Notes under the pieces: model-generated | Database searches by the model: none | Told to the model about the DNA's origin: nothing | Seen by the model: only the letters and a program-made list of their open reading frames with translations | Shown: positions 1-12,253 of the stretch, in pieces | Position numbering within the stretch: the stretch's first letter is position 1 | How the letters are laid out: every line of letters starts with the position of its first letter | Translations under genes and position numbers: made by a program | DNA from: Microcebus murinus | Taxonomy: Eukaryota > Chordata > Mammalia > Primates > Cheirogaleidae | NCBI RefSeq assembly: GCF_040939455.1 | Contig: NC_134116.1 | Coordinates: 47,073,400 to 47,137,399 of the forward strand | Direction of reading: 5' to 3' | DNA length: 64,000 nucleotides

Positions 1-238
1 AGAGAAGGGCTTAAAATAAAATTAGAGAAAATGATCTCTAGTTCATATGAATGAGCATAATGTAGCTGTGCTGTATTGTAAAGAAGCATTGATACAGTAT
101 GTAATAATATGATCAAATTATACAAATGCCAAATGATTCTTTACAAATTCCTTTAAACTATCACAAGGAAACAAAGCAGAATTGTTTTAAAAAAATATGA
201 GTGTATAGGAATGCTACTAGTTTATGTACATTGATTTT
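1..238. other. AT-rich single-copy sequence
   Basis: No gene, repeat family or RNA motif is recognisable here. The stretch is AT-rich and precedes the 5'-truncated L1 that starts near 239. Confidence 0.5.
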
Positions 239-853
239 GTAAAGTAATATTGAGATGCCTCAAAGAGCTACAAGTAGAACTCCCATTTGATTCAGCAATC
301 CCACTACTGGGCATCTACCCAAAAGGAAAAAAGACATTCTATAAAACCACATCTGCACTAGAATGTTTATAGCAGCACAATTCACAATTGCAAAGATGTG
401 GAAACAACCCAAGTGCCCATCAATACATGAATGGATAAATAAAATGTGGTATATGTATACTGTGGAGTTCTACTCAGCCACAAAAAAAAAAAAAAAAAAA
501 TGGTGATCTAGCACCTCTTGTATTACCCTGGTTAGAGCTGGAGCCCATTCTACTAAGTGAAGTATCCCAAGAATGAAAAGACAAGTATCACATGTACTTA
601 CCATCAAATTGGTATTAACTGATCAACACTTATGTGTACATATAATAGTACCATTCATTGGATGTCAGGCAGGTGGAAAGGGGGAGGAAGGGTTGGGTGT
701 ATTCTCACCTAATGGGTGTGGTACATACCATCTGGGTGATGGAAAAGCTTAAAGCTCTGACTCAAGTGGAGCAAAGGCAATATGTGTAACCTAAATAAAC
801 ATTTGTACCCCCATAATATGCTGAAATGAAAAAACACATAAATAAAATAAAAC
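239..853 (+). mobile_element. 5'-truncated L1 (LINE-1), 3' end with 3' UTR
   Basis: This is the last part of L1 ORF2 followed by the 3' UTR. The ORF2 part shows the usual order of landmarks: the 'cccactactgggcatctacc' block, a 'tttatagcagcacaattcac' block, and the 'gtggagttctactcagcca' block near 461-480. The 3' UTR ends in 'tttgtacccccataatatg' and a degenerate A-rich tail. An A homopolymer of about 19 bases (482-500) has expanded inside the coding part, where L1 normally has a short A run. The same terminal 3' UTR type recurs on the minus strand at 33107-33728, which suggests a lineage-specific young subfamily. No clear target-site duplication was found. Reading frames are broken, so the copy is dead. 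Confidence 0.9.
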
Positions 854-3279
854 ATATGAGCTATGAACACACTCCATACTTGAGAAAAAATAGGGATAAT
901 TCTTTAGAACTTCTGGCAACTTACTAATATTATTTTTTCTCAATAACAAAAATATATTTTAAATATTAATTTTTCTCATTAAAATATCTAGGAAAAAGTT
1001 AAACCATATAATTCTTAGATTATCAAATATAATTTAGACAAGACACCTATATAATAAGCAAAGATGAAAGTTATTGATTATTAAATATTGAAATTATAAA
1101 TATCAATTATAATAATACACACAGGCAAAGGATTGGTAGATTAATCAAATAATTTAACTATTAAGAAACTTATAAATATCAATATTTAAAATTAAACTAT
1201 AATCATAATATAACTTGTCAGATACTTAGAATTTTTACAAAAACTTCCTGAGAAATAATGCATGAATACATGTGACAGAGTAAGTTTATGTTTCAAACAA
1301 TACTCTTCTTATGCTCCTTCTTGGTTCACTCTCCTTTCAAACACATAGCAGAATTGCACCATTCTTATCCTCTTGCAACAAAGCTGGGCCATGTAGCTAA
1401 ACCTGATAAATAGACTGTAAGAATAGGTCATGGTAGAATGATGGTAAATTTGACCTTCTGTGCCAAAGCGTTTGATAGTTTAAGATTCTCAAGAGCTCTC
1501 ATCACCACCTGTGGTAGTAGAAAGATCAGGTGGTCCAGATGCCCCCACTACATGATGGTAGCTGTGTTTCAGACAGTGTTGCAAAGTAACTCTATGAGTA
1601 CTTAAATTTTGTTGTATTTAGGCATAAGATTTGGAATTGTTGATTCCCACAGAATAATCTAGTCTAATTTTACCAACCCACAGGTGCTAAATAACTGTAA
1701 GGGATCTAGTTCAGTTTCATTCAGAAATTTATTCCTCACATACTGAAAATTTCAATATAGAAATAATAAAAAGACCAACCCTGATTTTTGTTTTTCGGTT
1801 TTTTTTTTTTATTTAAGAAATTACATCATTAAAATGTTGTTGGATACGTTTGCAATGGATCTGAAGAGAATGTCAGTCATTGTGAAACTCTGATTCATAT
1901 TTTATACTGAACTTTATCATAGAGTTTAAATTATAATTCCCAAACTGGCAAATGTAGTGTTTATTCAAACTGCTTCAGTAGATTTAATAGCTCCATTCTT
2001 ACCTCAAAATGTTCATAATCTTTGCAAGAACTGGTGGTCAGGTAAAGCCATGTTTGATTACTACTTTTTGATCTTTATATTTTGAAAAAGTATTACTTAA
2101 AGTAATTAAGGCTTCTCTAAGCAGATCATATAATTAGGCATTCAAAATAGTAAAAGCATTCAGAAGAGAAATATACACCCACACAGTGTTTTCTAATTAT
2201 TACATGATGTGTTTCCAATCCTTTTAACTGCTCACCTAAAAAGTACAAATAAAAAAAAACAAACAATAAGAAGTTAAATAATTAATGAGTTGGAGTCAGT
2301 CATATAAATATTTGTATATATTAATATAATGTAAATATAAATGCATTCATATCATACATATATATGAATAAATAAAAATATATATAATATTCAACTATCC
2401 CAAATAATTTCACAGCAAAATAATGGAAGAAGCTGAGAACAATAATACTACCTTAAAGAATTTTCCCAAGGAGAGGAAAATTATGTAGAACAAAAAATGG
2501 ACATGAAGGTCGTTTCTTCATAAATATGTTCAGTGATTGATGGTCTAATTTTGAAGAGTTTCCTACAAATCAAGAAAAAAAATGTTATAAAGAAATCACA
2601 GAAGTGTAATGAATTATAGTTAGAATATAAGGAAAAATTATGTAGTCCAGCTTATGACAGGATTCATAGACAAGGGAACCTGAATATAGACTGTTAAAAT
2701 GCCCATGGCACTAATGTAAAGTATATTTGCGTCCTTGAAGAGATATATGTAGGAAGTGATGTGGGTGTGTGGGTGTATGTGTGTATGCGCATGTATATAT
2801 AAAGTCCCTAAGGCACATGATAAAATCTCTTAAAATATTTCATAAATTATTGCACAAAGAAGGATTTGGCAAATGTATATTACACAGAGATCCTATCTCT
2901 GCTCCTAGCAAGACATCTGAGGAACTAAAAGGAAGACATTGCTTTGTGCATTCAATTTAATCCTCTAACAGTTGTTACTTATGCATTGCCATTTGAAATA
3001 TCAATTGTGATGTCAGTATTTTTAGGAAAAAATGTCTTGTGTTGTAAGTTTTTAAACTTTTTAAATATTTAAAATAAATTAGAAATGTTCAAAATGATTA
3101 TAAAATAATTAAAAGCACACACTGACATACAAAGTCAAATTTATTTGCAGATTATGACATCGGGATCTAGAAATCTCTGGATCTCAAAGTTATCTGGAAC
3201 AAATATGTTCTGTGGATGGTTGTATATTTACCCACAAGTATATATTTGCTGTGTACATGTTTATATTTGTATATGCATA
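854..3279. other. AT-rich single-copy stretch, no gene seen
   Basis: About 2.4 kb without a recognisable repeat or gene. It holds an AT dinucleotide-rich patch near 2325-2395 and a short GT-rich patch near 2760-2795. Open frames here are short, low-complexity and unsupported by any family. Confidence 0.5.
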
Positions 3280-4919
3280 ATTTTTGGGGTGCACCTGATA
3301 TTTCCTCTATGCCAGTTTGTTGAGGATATTTATCATGAAAAGATGCTGGATTTTATGGAATGCTTTTTCTGCATCTATTGACATGACCATATGATCTTTG
3401 TTTTTACTTCGACTTAAGCGGTGAATCATATTTATTGATTTGCATATATTGAACCATCTTTGCTTCCCTGGGATGAAAATCTACTTGATCATGGTGAATT
3501 ATCTTTTTGATATGTTGTTGATTTCAATTTGCTAACATTTTTTTTGAGGATTTTTGCATGTATATTACTGAGGGATATCAGTCTATAGTTTTCTTTTGTG
3601 TCTGTGTCCTTTCCTGGCTGTAGTATCAAGGTCATAATGGCTTTGTATGAGTGGGTTAGGGAGGATTCCCTCCTTCTCGATGACATGAAATAGGTTCAGT
3701 AGGATGAGTACCAGTTCTTCTTTGTAGGCTCGTAGACCTCAGCTGTGAATCCATCTGGGTCTGGGCTGCTTTTTTGTTGGGAGATTTATCGTTACTATTT
3801 CAATCTCACTGCTCAGTTTTGGTCTGTTCAGGATTTCTGTTACTTATTGATTAAGGCTTGGGAGTTCATGTGTTTCAAGGGATTTCTCAATTTGTTCTAG
3901 GTTTTCTAGTTTGCATGCATAGAGATTTCCATGGTATTCATAGATGACATTTTATATTTCTGTGGTATCAGTTATAATATCACCCTTTTCATTTCTGACT
4001 TAGATTACTTGAATCCTTTCTCTTTTATTTCTGATGAATCTGGCTAGAGATCTATCAATTTTTTTATTTTTACAAAGAATGAACTTTTTGTTCCAGTGAC
4101 CTTTTATATTGTTATTTTATTTGTTTGTTTGTTTCCATTTTGCTTATTTTTGCTCAGAGCTTTGTTATTTCTTTTCTTCTGCTGGCCTAGGGTTTGGCAG
4201 CACGCGGCAAGGGTGGCTCATGGCAAGCAAGTCCATGATGTCACACAGGGCCACAGGTGGGGCACCAGGTGGCTATGGCCTCTCCCCTTGCAGGTCTGGC
4301 TGTAGCCACTGCTGCCACAGCACTTCTCAAGGGACATCAGCGAGGCTGAGCACATGGCTCCCTGTAACAGCGCTCATGAGTACATCTGCCTTCCTAGTTT
4401 TCTCCCCAGCCCAGCAAGGTTGACCTGGAAGGAACTGCAGTAAAACTGATGCCTGTGTAGACTGTGCACTCTGGGCCTGAGAACTCATAATGGCATTAGT
4501 TCCAGTGACCTGGGAACAGAAGCCAGTGGGCCCCTACTATACTTGTTCTCCAGTATAATGATACTGCAGTCGCCAATCAATTTCTTGATCAGTTCAGGGC
4601 CCTGATGTGATGAGGGGGCCCCCTCACAGCTTGGGTTGCAATGTCCATAGAGGGAACATGGATCCCAGGGATTCTCTCCTGTGACCCTCCCCATGTGTGT
4701 ATGTTGCCCCCAGGGTACCTTCTGATCTTGCTGTGCAGACCTCTCCGCCTCCATCTCCTTTACTTTGGGTGTCTCCAGTCACTTCTCTTACGATTCACAA
4801 TGCTCTCTATAAGACAGTCCATCTATAGGTGAAAATTTACTTGTAACTTTTGAGCTTCTCCTTGAGAGCAGTGTGGGGAGGTTGCTTCTAGTCCTCCACC
4901 TTGGCCCCTCTCTCTCCTA
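3280..4919 (-). mobile_element. Internally deleted L1 with 5' UTR, 3' end missing
   Basis: On the minus strand the element starts at 4919 with a sequence like the L1 5' end ('ggggccaaggtggaggac', a decayed form of the usual 'aagatggcgg' YY1-type start). It runs through about 725 bp of GC-richer 5' UTR-like sequence to near 4195, then switches directly into ORF2 reverse-transcriptase sequence that continues to about 3280. ORF1, the endonuclease part of ORF2, the ORF2 C-terminus and the 3' UTR are all absent. A copy that keeps its 5' end but lacks its 3' end is unusual for normal target-primed insertion, so a later deletion or an aberrant RNA template is likely. The ORF2 assignment is strong; the 5' UTR assignment is an inference from position and the terminal motif. 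Confidence 0.75.
4196..4919 (-). promoter_or_regulatory. Decayed L1 5' UTR / promoter region
   Basis: A GC-richer block whose minus-strand beginning resembles an L1 5' terminus. In active L1s this region carries the internal RNA polymerase II promoter. Here the YY1-type motif is mutated and the CpGs are mostly decayed, so activity is unlikely. A minus-strand frame at 4485-4754 lies inside it and matches no known protein, so I treat it as chance. Confidence 0.55.
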
Positions 4920-5272
4920 TTCTTTGATTTGAGAATATATAGCTTTACACAAGGACTCAGGGCTAAAACTGAGAAAATAAATTTTGTCAGTAGCATTTCA
5001 TTTACCTCCTAAAAATCAGGATTTGAGGCATGGGAAATGAACAACAAATGATGGGATAAGTTTAGGGTCCATATAGCATGAGAAAAGATAAGCCAAATTC
5101 ACCTTACACTATGCTGACTTCTTTCACAATTTCAAATGGATGACTGATAGCAATAAATGAACATGTAGATGAACAACATTCTTTTCCTCAGATAGTAATG
5201 AGAGAGATTTGGTTAAAACATTAGGAACATTACATCATTTGCTTTGTACAGTTTGAGTTTCCACATAATATT
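4920..5272. other. Single-copy spacer
   Basis: No recognisable feature. It is AT-rich sequence between the L1 5' UTR and the Alu poly(T) start. Confidence 0.5.
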
Positions 5273-5617
<345 letters not shown>

Positions 5618-8567
5618 TATAAGTCTAAATCTTTATGGAAGAAGAAGAAATACCAAATGCCTCTAATAACTCAAAAAGAAGTATTTTTAATATAACTTTA
5701 GGAGATATTAACACACCAATGTGTTTACTTTCTTTTTTAAAAATTCCTTAATAAATATGCCATAGCAAGCAGCAACAGTACCCGGGAACTCTTAATTAAG
5801 ATTCTATGATCCCATGCTTTTAGTGTGCAGATATTCAACTAATAGTCACATAAAATCATGACATCAATGGGCAAACAAACCGAAACAAAGCAACATAACA
5901 GCAAGGAAAAAAAAAAAATCTAAAGAATTCACAAATAACATTTGTCAGTCATTTCCACTTGTTTCTTTTTTCTAGCAAGCAAATTAATGAAAGAAATTGA
6001 GGCCAGTGACCTTCTCCTTCTTTTTCACTTTCTCTTTCATTTTTCATTTCAGTCCCTCAAGAATCATGCTTGACTCAAAGATCTTAAAAAGTAGTTAAGG
6101 TTAAAAGTCCTTCACTGCTTATGATCTCATCTTGCCAAGTATTGATTATCTCTCTTGTTCACAGTAAATATATGAGTTGATTACAAAAAGTAATTCAAAT
6201 TTGTCTTTACATTAACTTCACTCAGGTAGAGAAAACGCCAGCCTTCATCCTCTAGTTTTGCTTTAAGTTCAAAGAGAACAGTCAGAAGATTAGCCTTTCC
6301 ACCCTCTCAGCAAGGTTCATTTTCCCTGATTTGTTTTCAGTCATTTAGGAAAATCAGTAGACTACTCCCATTTTTAGAGATTCATATACTTTTAACCATA
6401 CCCAGCAGGAATGAAAAGAACTACCAAAAAGTAAATAAAAACTACCTTGAGCTATCAGCCAAAGGGTATTTTTCTTTTAGTCAAAAAGTCTACTCCTGGA
6501 TTTTATTGTCTTAGTCGAACAGAAAATTATTCCTTAATACTATTTTTATATAATATATTAATTACAATTAAAGTGTTACTGGACTTCCACACTGCTACAT
6601 ATCAGAGATCAAAAGTACATTTAGACTCAGAAGAATGTTGCTGCCTTCTGAAAACCACTCATTTTTGTAGAAACTACTATTCTTCTTTTGGTAGGCAACC
6701 TGCTACTATCTCTGTCTAAATCACAGATCCAGCACCAGCACCTGATATACTTGCTGCTTAGCCTGAGATGTTTACAGCAACAATTTTTAAGTTCTTCCAT
6801 AGTAAACATCAGAATATAAGAATATGGTTTCCAAATTATATTTTGAAAGGTAGTCCTTTAAGTTTCACCATATTTTGAAGAACTTAGCTTCTCAAAGCAT
6901 AATCAGAGCTGTGTTCCACTAGTGGTACCAAGAAAAAGAAGGAAGAAAAAAAGAAAATGTGGTAGGGGTGAAGAAGCAAGTCTAACACTTCAGACTGTGC
7001 ATACTCAGCTCCATATATGTAGGAGCACATTCAGTGTTTCTAGATGTGGAAATAGTTTCATATTTAGAACTAGGGGGAGGTATGTTAAGTTTGGCATGTG
7101 AAGAGAAGCAGTAAACATTTGCTACTAGAGGTTTGGAAAGCTTTATTGAGCATAGCCAATTATTGTTTTTGACTGTAATTGAGTAACCAGAATACACTGA
7201 GATTGTAAAGCTTGAATTATATCAGCATATTAATGCTTTTATCATATGATTTCCCTGCAAATTCTTTGGACCCTCAGGTTTAATTGGATCACTTATGATA
7301 GAAGAGATGCAGAAATAACTTTGGACCTTAAAGTATACCACTAACATCCATTGCTCAGTTGTCTACTACTTGAAGTACATGGGTGGAAATTCTTTTTGAT
7401 TATAGGGTGGTTTGCATGTACCATTGTGTACAAATAGCAGCAATAGCATAAAGATGAAACAAGTTTTTAAAAAATCAACTATGAATCCAACTTTTCTGTC
7501 ACTAACCTGCTTTGGAAATTATAAAATCCCAGGTACCACTGCATTACAATTCAAAAATTCTGAAAAAGCAAACTTGTATATCTCCAAAAGTCTTCCAATT
7601 TCTAATTAAATTATATAATATATTTCCAAATTGGCAGTTGCTTCTATTTTCACAAGATTAGGATTATTACTGAATTATTATTGATTAAGATCTAATTATC
7701 TTATCATTTTATTTAAAAGATCTACTAATTCTTATCACTAAATATAGTTAACAGCTGTGGTGACCGGAAACTTTCACAAGTGGTACAATATTGTATGTGT
7801 GTATGTGTAAGAACAATGTTTTCAATTAGTCTGCTAAAAGTGCTGAATTTATCTGAATATCCATTATAAAATAATGGCCTTTTTAATTCATATTAACTAT
7901 AGACTTATCATTCTAACTGCTTCACATTTGAATTATTTAAAGTTCTCTTTTCGATTAAAGCACTCAATTTATAAAAGTCTGAGAACAAATTTATGAGTCT
8001 GATAAGAATGGACACTGATAATGAAGATCACCTCTATACATTTTAATTAATAAGACTGAGAAAAAAAGACGATCTAGGTCAAATGAATATAGAATTATTC
8101 TAGGAAAGTATTGTCCAAGAAGATAATGTATAAAATAATAACCTCACTGTTTTTTAAAGGGGCAAAGAATCCTGCAAACTGTATTAATACAGATGAAAAC
8201 AGTTGTTGATGGGGCAAATATCTTGCTTATCAAACAAGAGTTTACTTATAGACTCACTTTAAGACATTTGCCTCATTGTGTCCATGAGTTGTGAACTAGA
8301 ATATTTTAATTTGGGTCTGACTCCAGTCAATTTTCAGCTTTCATCTATTTTAAAACACTTGGATCTAGACACAAAAATTACATAAATATTTTCTATTGAA
8401 TTTCACCTTCTGAGACTCTAACAGGACTCAGAGGTCTTTTACTTACTATAGTAGCTTCCTTTAATTGATAGTTTATGCTGGTTGTCTTTTAGGCAAATCA
8501 ATAGTTAAGACTACTTTAACATATTCCAAAGAAGAAATTTCTAATGATTTTTTTTATCTTTAAAGCT
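5618..8567. other. Single-copy stretch, no gene seen
   Basis: Nearly 3 kb of AT-rich sequence with no recognisable repeat. Frames such as 6447-6719 and 6982-7197 lack domains, codon bias or flanking gene structure and are treated as chance. Confidence 0.5.
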
Positions 8568-10030
8568 ATAATTATTTTTTTCTAGATCTGTGAAAAATTT
8601 CATTAGTATTTTGATGGTAACCATATTGAATGTCTATATCACTTTGGGTAGTGTGGACATTAATATTATAGATTCTGCTGATCCATGAGCATAATTCTAT
8701 GCTTCATTTGGAATCAGAAAAAAATCCAAATAGCCAAAGCAACCTTAAGCAAAAGGAATAAACCTGGAGTTATCATTTTACCAAACTTTAACCAAAACAA
8801 CATGGTGCTGGCATAAAAATAGAGACGTGGACCAATGGAACAGAACAGAGAACCAAGATATAAAACCATGCACATATTGCCATCTTATATTTGACAAACC
8901 AATATACACTGAAGAAAAGAATCCTTATTCAATAAATGATGCTGTAAAATTGGATTGCCACATGTAGAAGATTGAAACAGGATCCATTGCTCTCACCACT
9001 CACCAAAACTAACTCAAAATAAATAACAGACTTAAATCTGAGATCTGAAACCAGAAGAAGTTCAGAAGAAAATATTGGAAAAATTCTTCCACATATCAGC
9101 CTAAGCAAACAATTTATGAAGAAGACCCCTAGGCAAACAGCAAGAAAACTAAATAAATGGGACTTGATTACATTAGAATGTTTCTGCACAGCCAAGGAAG
9201 CAATCAACAGAGCAAACAGAAAGCTAAAGAACAGGAGACAATATCCACATTCTATAAATCTACTAACCAGAATCTATAAAAAAAATTCAAGCAAATTGGC
9301 AAGAAAAAAGTCAAACAATTCCATTAAAAAGTGGGCAAAAGACATGAATAAAAACTTTTCAAAAAAACATACACTAATAGCCAGTAAACATGTGAAAAAA
9401 TGCTCAACTTCACTAATCATCAGAGAAATGAAAATCAAAACCACAAAATATCACCTAATATCAATGAGAATGGCTTTTATCAAAAAGTCCCCAAACAACA
9501 GATGCCGGTGTGGATGCAGAGAAGAAGAAACACTTATAAGTTGTTGGTGGGACTGCAAACTAGTGCAATTTCTATGGAAAATAGAATGGACATAACTCAA
9601 GGAATTAAAGTAGAACTAGCATTTGATATAGCAATCCCACTACTAGGTATTTACCCAAAGCAGAAGAAGTCATTTTATCAAAAAGACACTTTCAGTAGAA
9701 TGTTTATTGTAGCACAATTCACAATTAAAAAGATGTGGAATCAACCCAACTGCCCATAAATTCATGAGTAGATTAATAAAATGTAATATATGTATGTCAT
9801 GGAGTACTACACAGCCATAAAAATGAATTAATACCTTTTGAAACAATATGGATGGAACTGGAGACCATTGTCCTAGGTGAAGTATTGAATGGGAAATAAA
9901 CACCACATAAATGGGAAAACAAACACCACATGTACTCACTATTAAATTGGAAGTAACAGATCAGCACTCATGTGCACAGATAGAATTTGTACCCCTGTAA
10001 TATTCTGAAAGAAATAAAAAAGAAAAAGAA
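8568..10030 (+). mobile_element. L1 with 5' inversion (twin-primed)
   Basis: Bases 8568-8703 are L1 ORF2 in minus orientation. From about 8704 the same ORF2 continues in plus orientation to the 3' UTR and an A-rich tail near 10030. In L1 coordinates the inverted piece ends where the sense piece begins: the motif around 'cttcacagaactagaaaaa' is followed by the 'ccaaatagccaaagc' block. That is the layout expected from twin priming during target-primed reverse transcription. The sense part holds the ORF2 C-terminal region, including the cysteine-rich segment. Divergence and frameshifts show an old, inactive copy. A target-site duplication could not be defined. Confidence 0.85.
9116..9595 (+). 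pseudogene. L1 ORF2p C-terminal remnant
   Basis: A 159-codon open stretch matching the C-terminal part of L1 ORF2p, downstream of the reverse-transcriptase domain. Recognisable landmarks are KWAKDMN, the REMKIKTT stretch, and a cysteine-rich segment ending CWWDCKLVQFLW. ORF2p normally runs to about 1,275 residues. Here the endonuclease and reverse-transcriptase domains are absent and the frame stops at 9595, with the downstream ORF2 tail continuing in another frame (about 9520-9759). It is a broken copy, not a gene. The start methionine is internal to ORF2. Confidence 0.9.
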
Positions 10031-10338
10031 AGATTCTTAGGAAAAAAAACAACTATGATCTGAAAAAAGTATTAGGAATTATTTAACCCTCAGATATAGA
10101 GCTAATAGTTACCTTTTAAGTTCTCAAAAATCATATATGTGTGTATGTATCAGGTTTCTCTGATGATAGTTTCCTGAGATATACCTATATATGTAAATAT
10201 TTACTTAAAGTGATAATTTACTCATCGACCATTTAAGTAGAGAGTGGACCCAGATTTATAAAATCTCAAAGTGTTCTCTACTCAGTGAGAAATGAATAGT
10301 TACTAGTGGGCACTTACATAGGAAGTAAAAGAGACGGT
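10031..10338. other. Single-copy spacer between L1 pieces
   Basis: About 300 bp of AT-rich sequence with no recognisable repeat, separating two L1 structures. Confidence 0.45.
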
Positions 10339-11086
10339 TTGTAGATATTTTCCCCCATTCTGTATGTTGCCTCTTTACTTTGTTGATTGTTTCCTTTGAT
10401 GTTCAAAGTTTTGTTAGCTTGATATAATCCTACTTGTCAATATTTACTTTGGTTTCCTGTGTTTTGAGATCTTATTCAAGAAACCTTTGCCCAGACCTTT
10501 GTCCTGAAGCATTTTCCCATTGTTTTCTTGTAGTAGTTTCAGATCTTACACGTAAGAATTTTAATCCATTTTGGTTTGATTTTTTTTATATGGTGAGAAA
10601 TAGGGACATAGTTTCATTCTTCTGCATATGGACATCCAGCTTTCCCAGAATTATTTATTGAAGAGACTGTCCTTTCCTCAATGATGCCTTTGCCAAAAAA
10701 TTTGGCTAAAAACAAGTAGGATTATTTCTGGGTACTCTATTCTGTTCCACTCACCTATATGTCTGCTTTTATGTCAGTACCATGCTCTTTGGGGTACTAT
10801 ATCTTTGTAGTATATTTTGAAGTCAGGTAATTTGATGCCTCCACCTTTGTTCTTTTTGGTCAGGAATCCTTTGGCTATTCATGATTTTTTGTGAATCTAT
10901 ACAAATTTTAGGAGTTTTTTTTCTATTTCTGTGAAGAATATAATTGATATTTTGACAGAGATTGCATTGAATTTGTACATCACATTGGGTAGTATGGACA
11001 TTTTAACAATATTAATATTTCCAATCCATGATCATGGGATATCTTTTTTATTTTTTGGTGTTCTCTTTGATTTTGTTTATCTCAGT
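10339..11086 (-). mobile_element. L1 ORF2 fragment, inverted half of a rearranged L1
   Basis: Minus-strand L1 ORF2, from the region read in plus as 'ccattctgtatgttgcc' through the 'gtactctattctgttccact' block to about 11086, where it meets a plus-strand L1 3' end. It contains only reverse-transcriptase and post-reverse-transcriptase coding sequence and has no 3' UTR of its own. Together with 11087-11490 it may be a single twin-primed insertion with several hundred bases of L1 lost at the inversion point. Confidence 0.85.
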
Positions 11087-11490
11087 GTAAGCCAGGCACA
11101 GAAAGATAACTATCACATGTTCTCACTTATACATGAGAATTTAAAAAAATAACTTCATGGAGGCAGAGTATAAAATGATAGTTATCAGAGGCTGAGAAGG
11201 GTGTGAATATGTGTGGAGGGATATACAGAGGGATATAAAGAACAAACATACAGTTAAATTGGAGGACTATGGTCCAATATTTGATAGCAGATTGAGGTGA
11301 CTATAATTAACAATAGGATATTGTATATTTTATAATAGCTAGAAGAGAAGATTTGGAATGCTAACAACATAAATATATTATGATGGATATTCTAATCATC
11401 CTGATTTGATTATTACACATTGTATACTAGTATTAAAATATCACATCTACCCCATGAATATAAACAACTATATGTAGTAATTTAAAATCC
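11087..11490 (+). mobile_element. L1 3' end (end of ORF2 and 3' UTR)
   Basis: Plus-strand L1 beginning at 'taagccaggcacagaaag' and running through the 3' UTR landmarks 'ggtgactataattaacaata', 'atagctagaagagaagattt' and 'cccatgaatat'. It ends in a degraded A-rich tail near 11490. The 3' UTR type is older than that of the L1 at 239-853. It abuts the inverted ORF2 piece on the left and another plus-strand L1 fragment on the right. Confidence 0.85.
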
Positions 11491-12253
11491 TCACATGTAG
11501 AAGACTGAAACGGGATCTGCACCTTTCACCTCCCACAAAAATCAAGTCGCAGTGGATAACAGACTTAAAACTAAGGCATAAAACTGTAAGAATTCTAGAA
11601 GAAAATGTTGGGAAAACTTTTATAGAATTGGCCTAGGGAAAGAATTTATGAAGAAGACCCCAAAGGCAATTACAGCAACAACAAAAATAAATAAATGGCA
11701 CTTGATCAAATTGAAAAGCTTCTGCACAGCCAAAGAAACTATCACAAGAACAAAGAGACAACCTAAAGAATGGGAGCAAAAACTCACATCTGATAAAGAG
11801 CTGATAACTAGAATCTATATAGAACTGAGGAAAATCAGCAAAAAAAAAAAAAAAAAAATCAAACAACCCTATCAAAAAGTGGGCAAAGGACATGAACAGA
11901 AACTTTTCAAAAGAAGATAGACTAATGACCAAAAAAACATATGAAAAAATGTTCAACATCTTTAATCATCAGGGAAATGCAAATCAAAACCACAATGAGA
12001 TACCACTTAATTCCAGTGAGAAGAGTTTATATCAAAAAGTGCCCCCAAAATAAATGATGATATAGATGTGGAGAGATAGGAAAACTCATATACTGATGGT
12101 GGGACTGCAAAGTAGTACAACCTCTGTGGAAAATAATACGGAGACATCTCAAAGAGCTACAATCAATACAAGTAGAACTGTTATTTGATTCACCGATCCC
12201 ATCACAGGGCATCTACCCAAAGGGAAAAAAAGACATTCTATAAAAAAAGACAT
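11491..12253 (+). mobile_element. L1 ORF2 C-terminal fragment, no 3' UTR
   Basis: Plus-strand ORF2 starting at 'cacatgtagaagactgaaac' and running through the cysteine-rich region to 'gacattctataaaaaaagac'. L1 similarity stops abruptly at about 12253, well before the normal end of ORF2, and passes straight into CpG-dense non-L1 sequence. An A run of about 18 bases lies at 11840-11858. Absence of the 3' end means this is a chimeric copy, a copy cut by a later insertion, or a deletion product. Confidence 0.85.
11648..11920 (+). pseudogene. L1 ORF2p C-terminal remnant
   Basis: A 90-codon open stretch of ORF2p with the [19 protein letters not shown] segment, low in other changes but interrupted by an expanded lysine (A) run. 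It lies in the L1 fragment that ends at about 12253 and is a fragment only. Confidence 0.85.

Noticed and set aside
4109..4423. A 104-codon plus-strand frame as a gene
   Set aside because: It lies antisense across the L1 ORF2 / 5' UTR junction and shows no domain; it is a shadow frame.
9116..9595. A 159-codon frame as a functional gene
   Set aside because: It is a C-terminal slice of L1 ORF2p without endonuclease or reverse-transcriptase domains, in a rearranged dead copy.
11840..11858. A poly(A) tail marking the end of a retroelement
   Set aside because: L1 ORF2 continues in register on both sides, so it is an internal homopolymer expansion.
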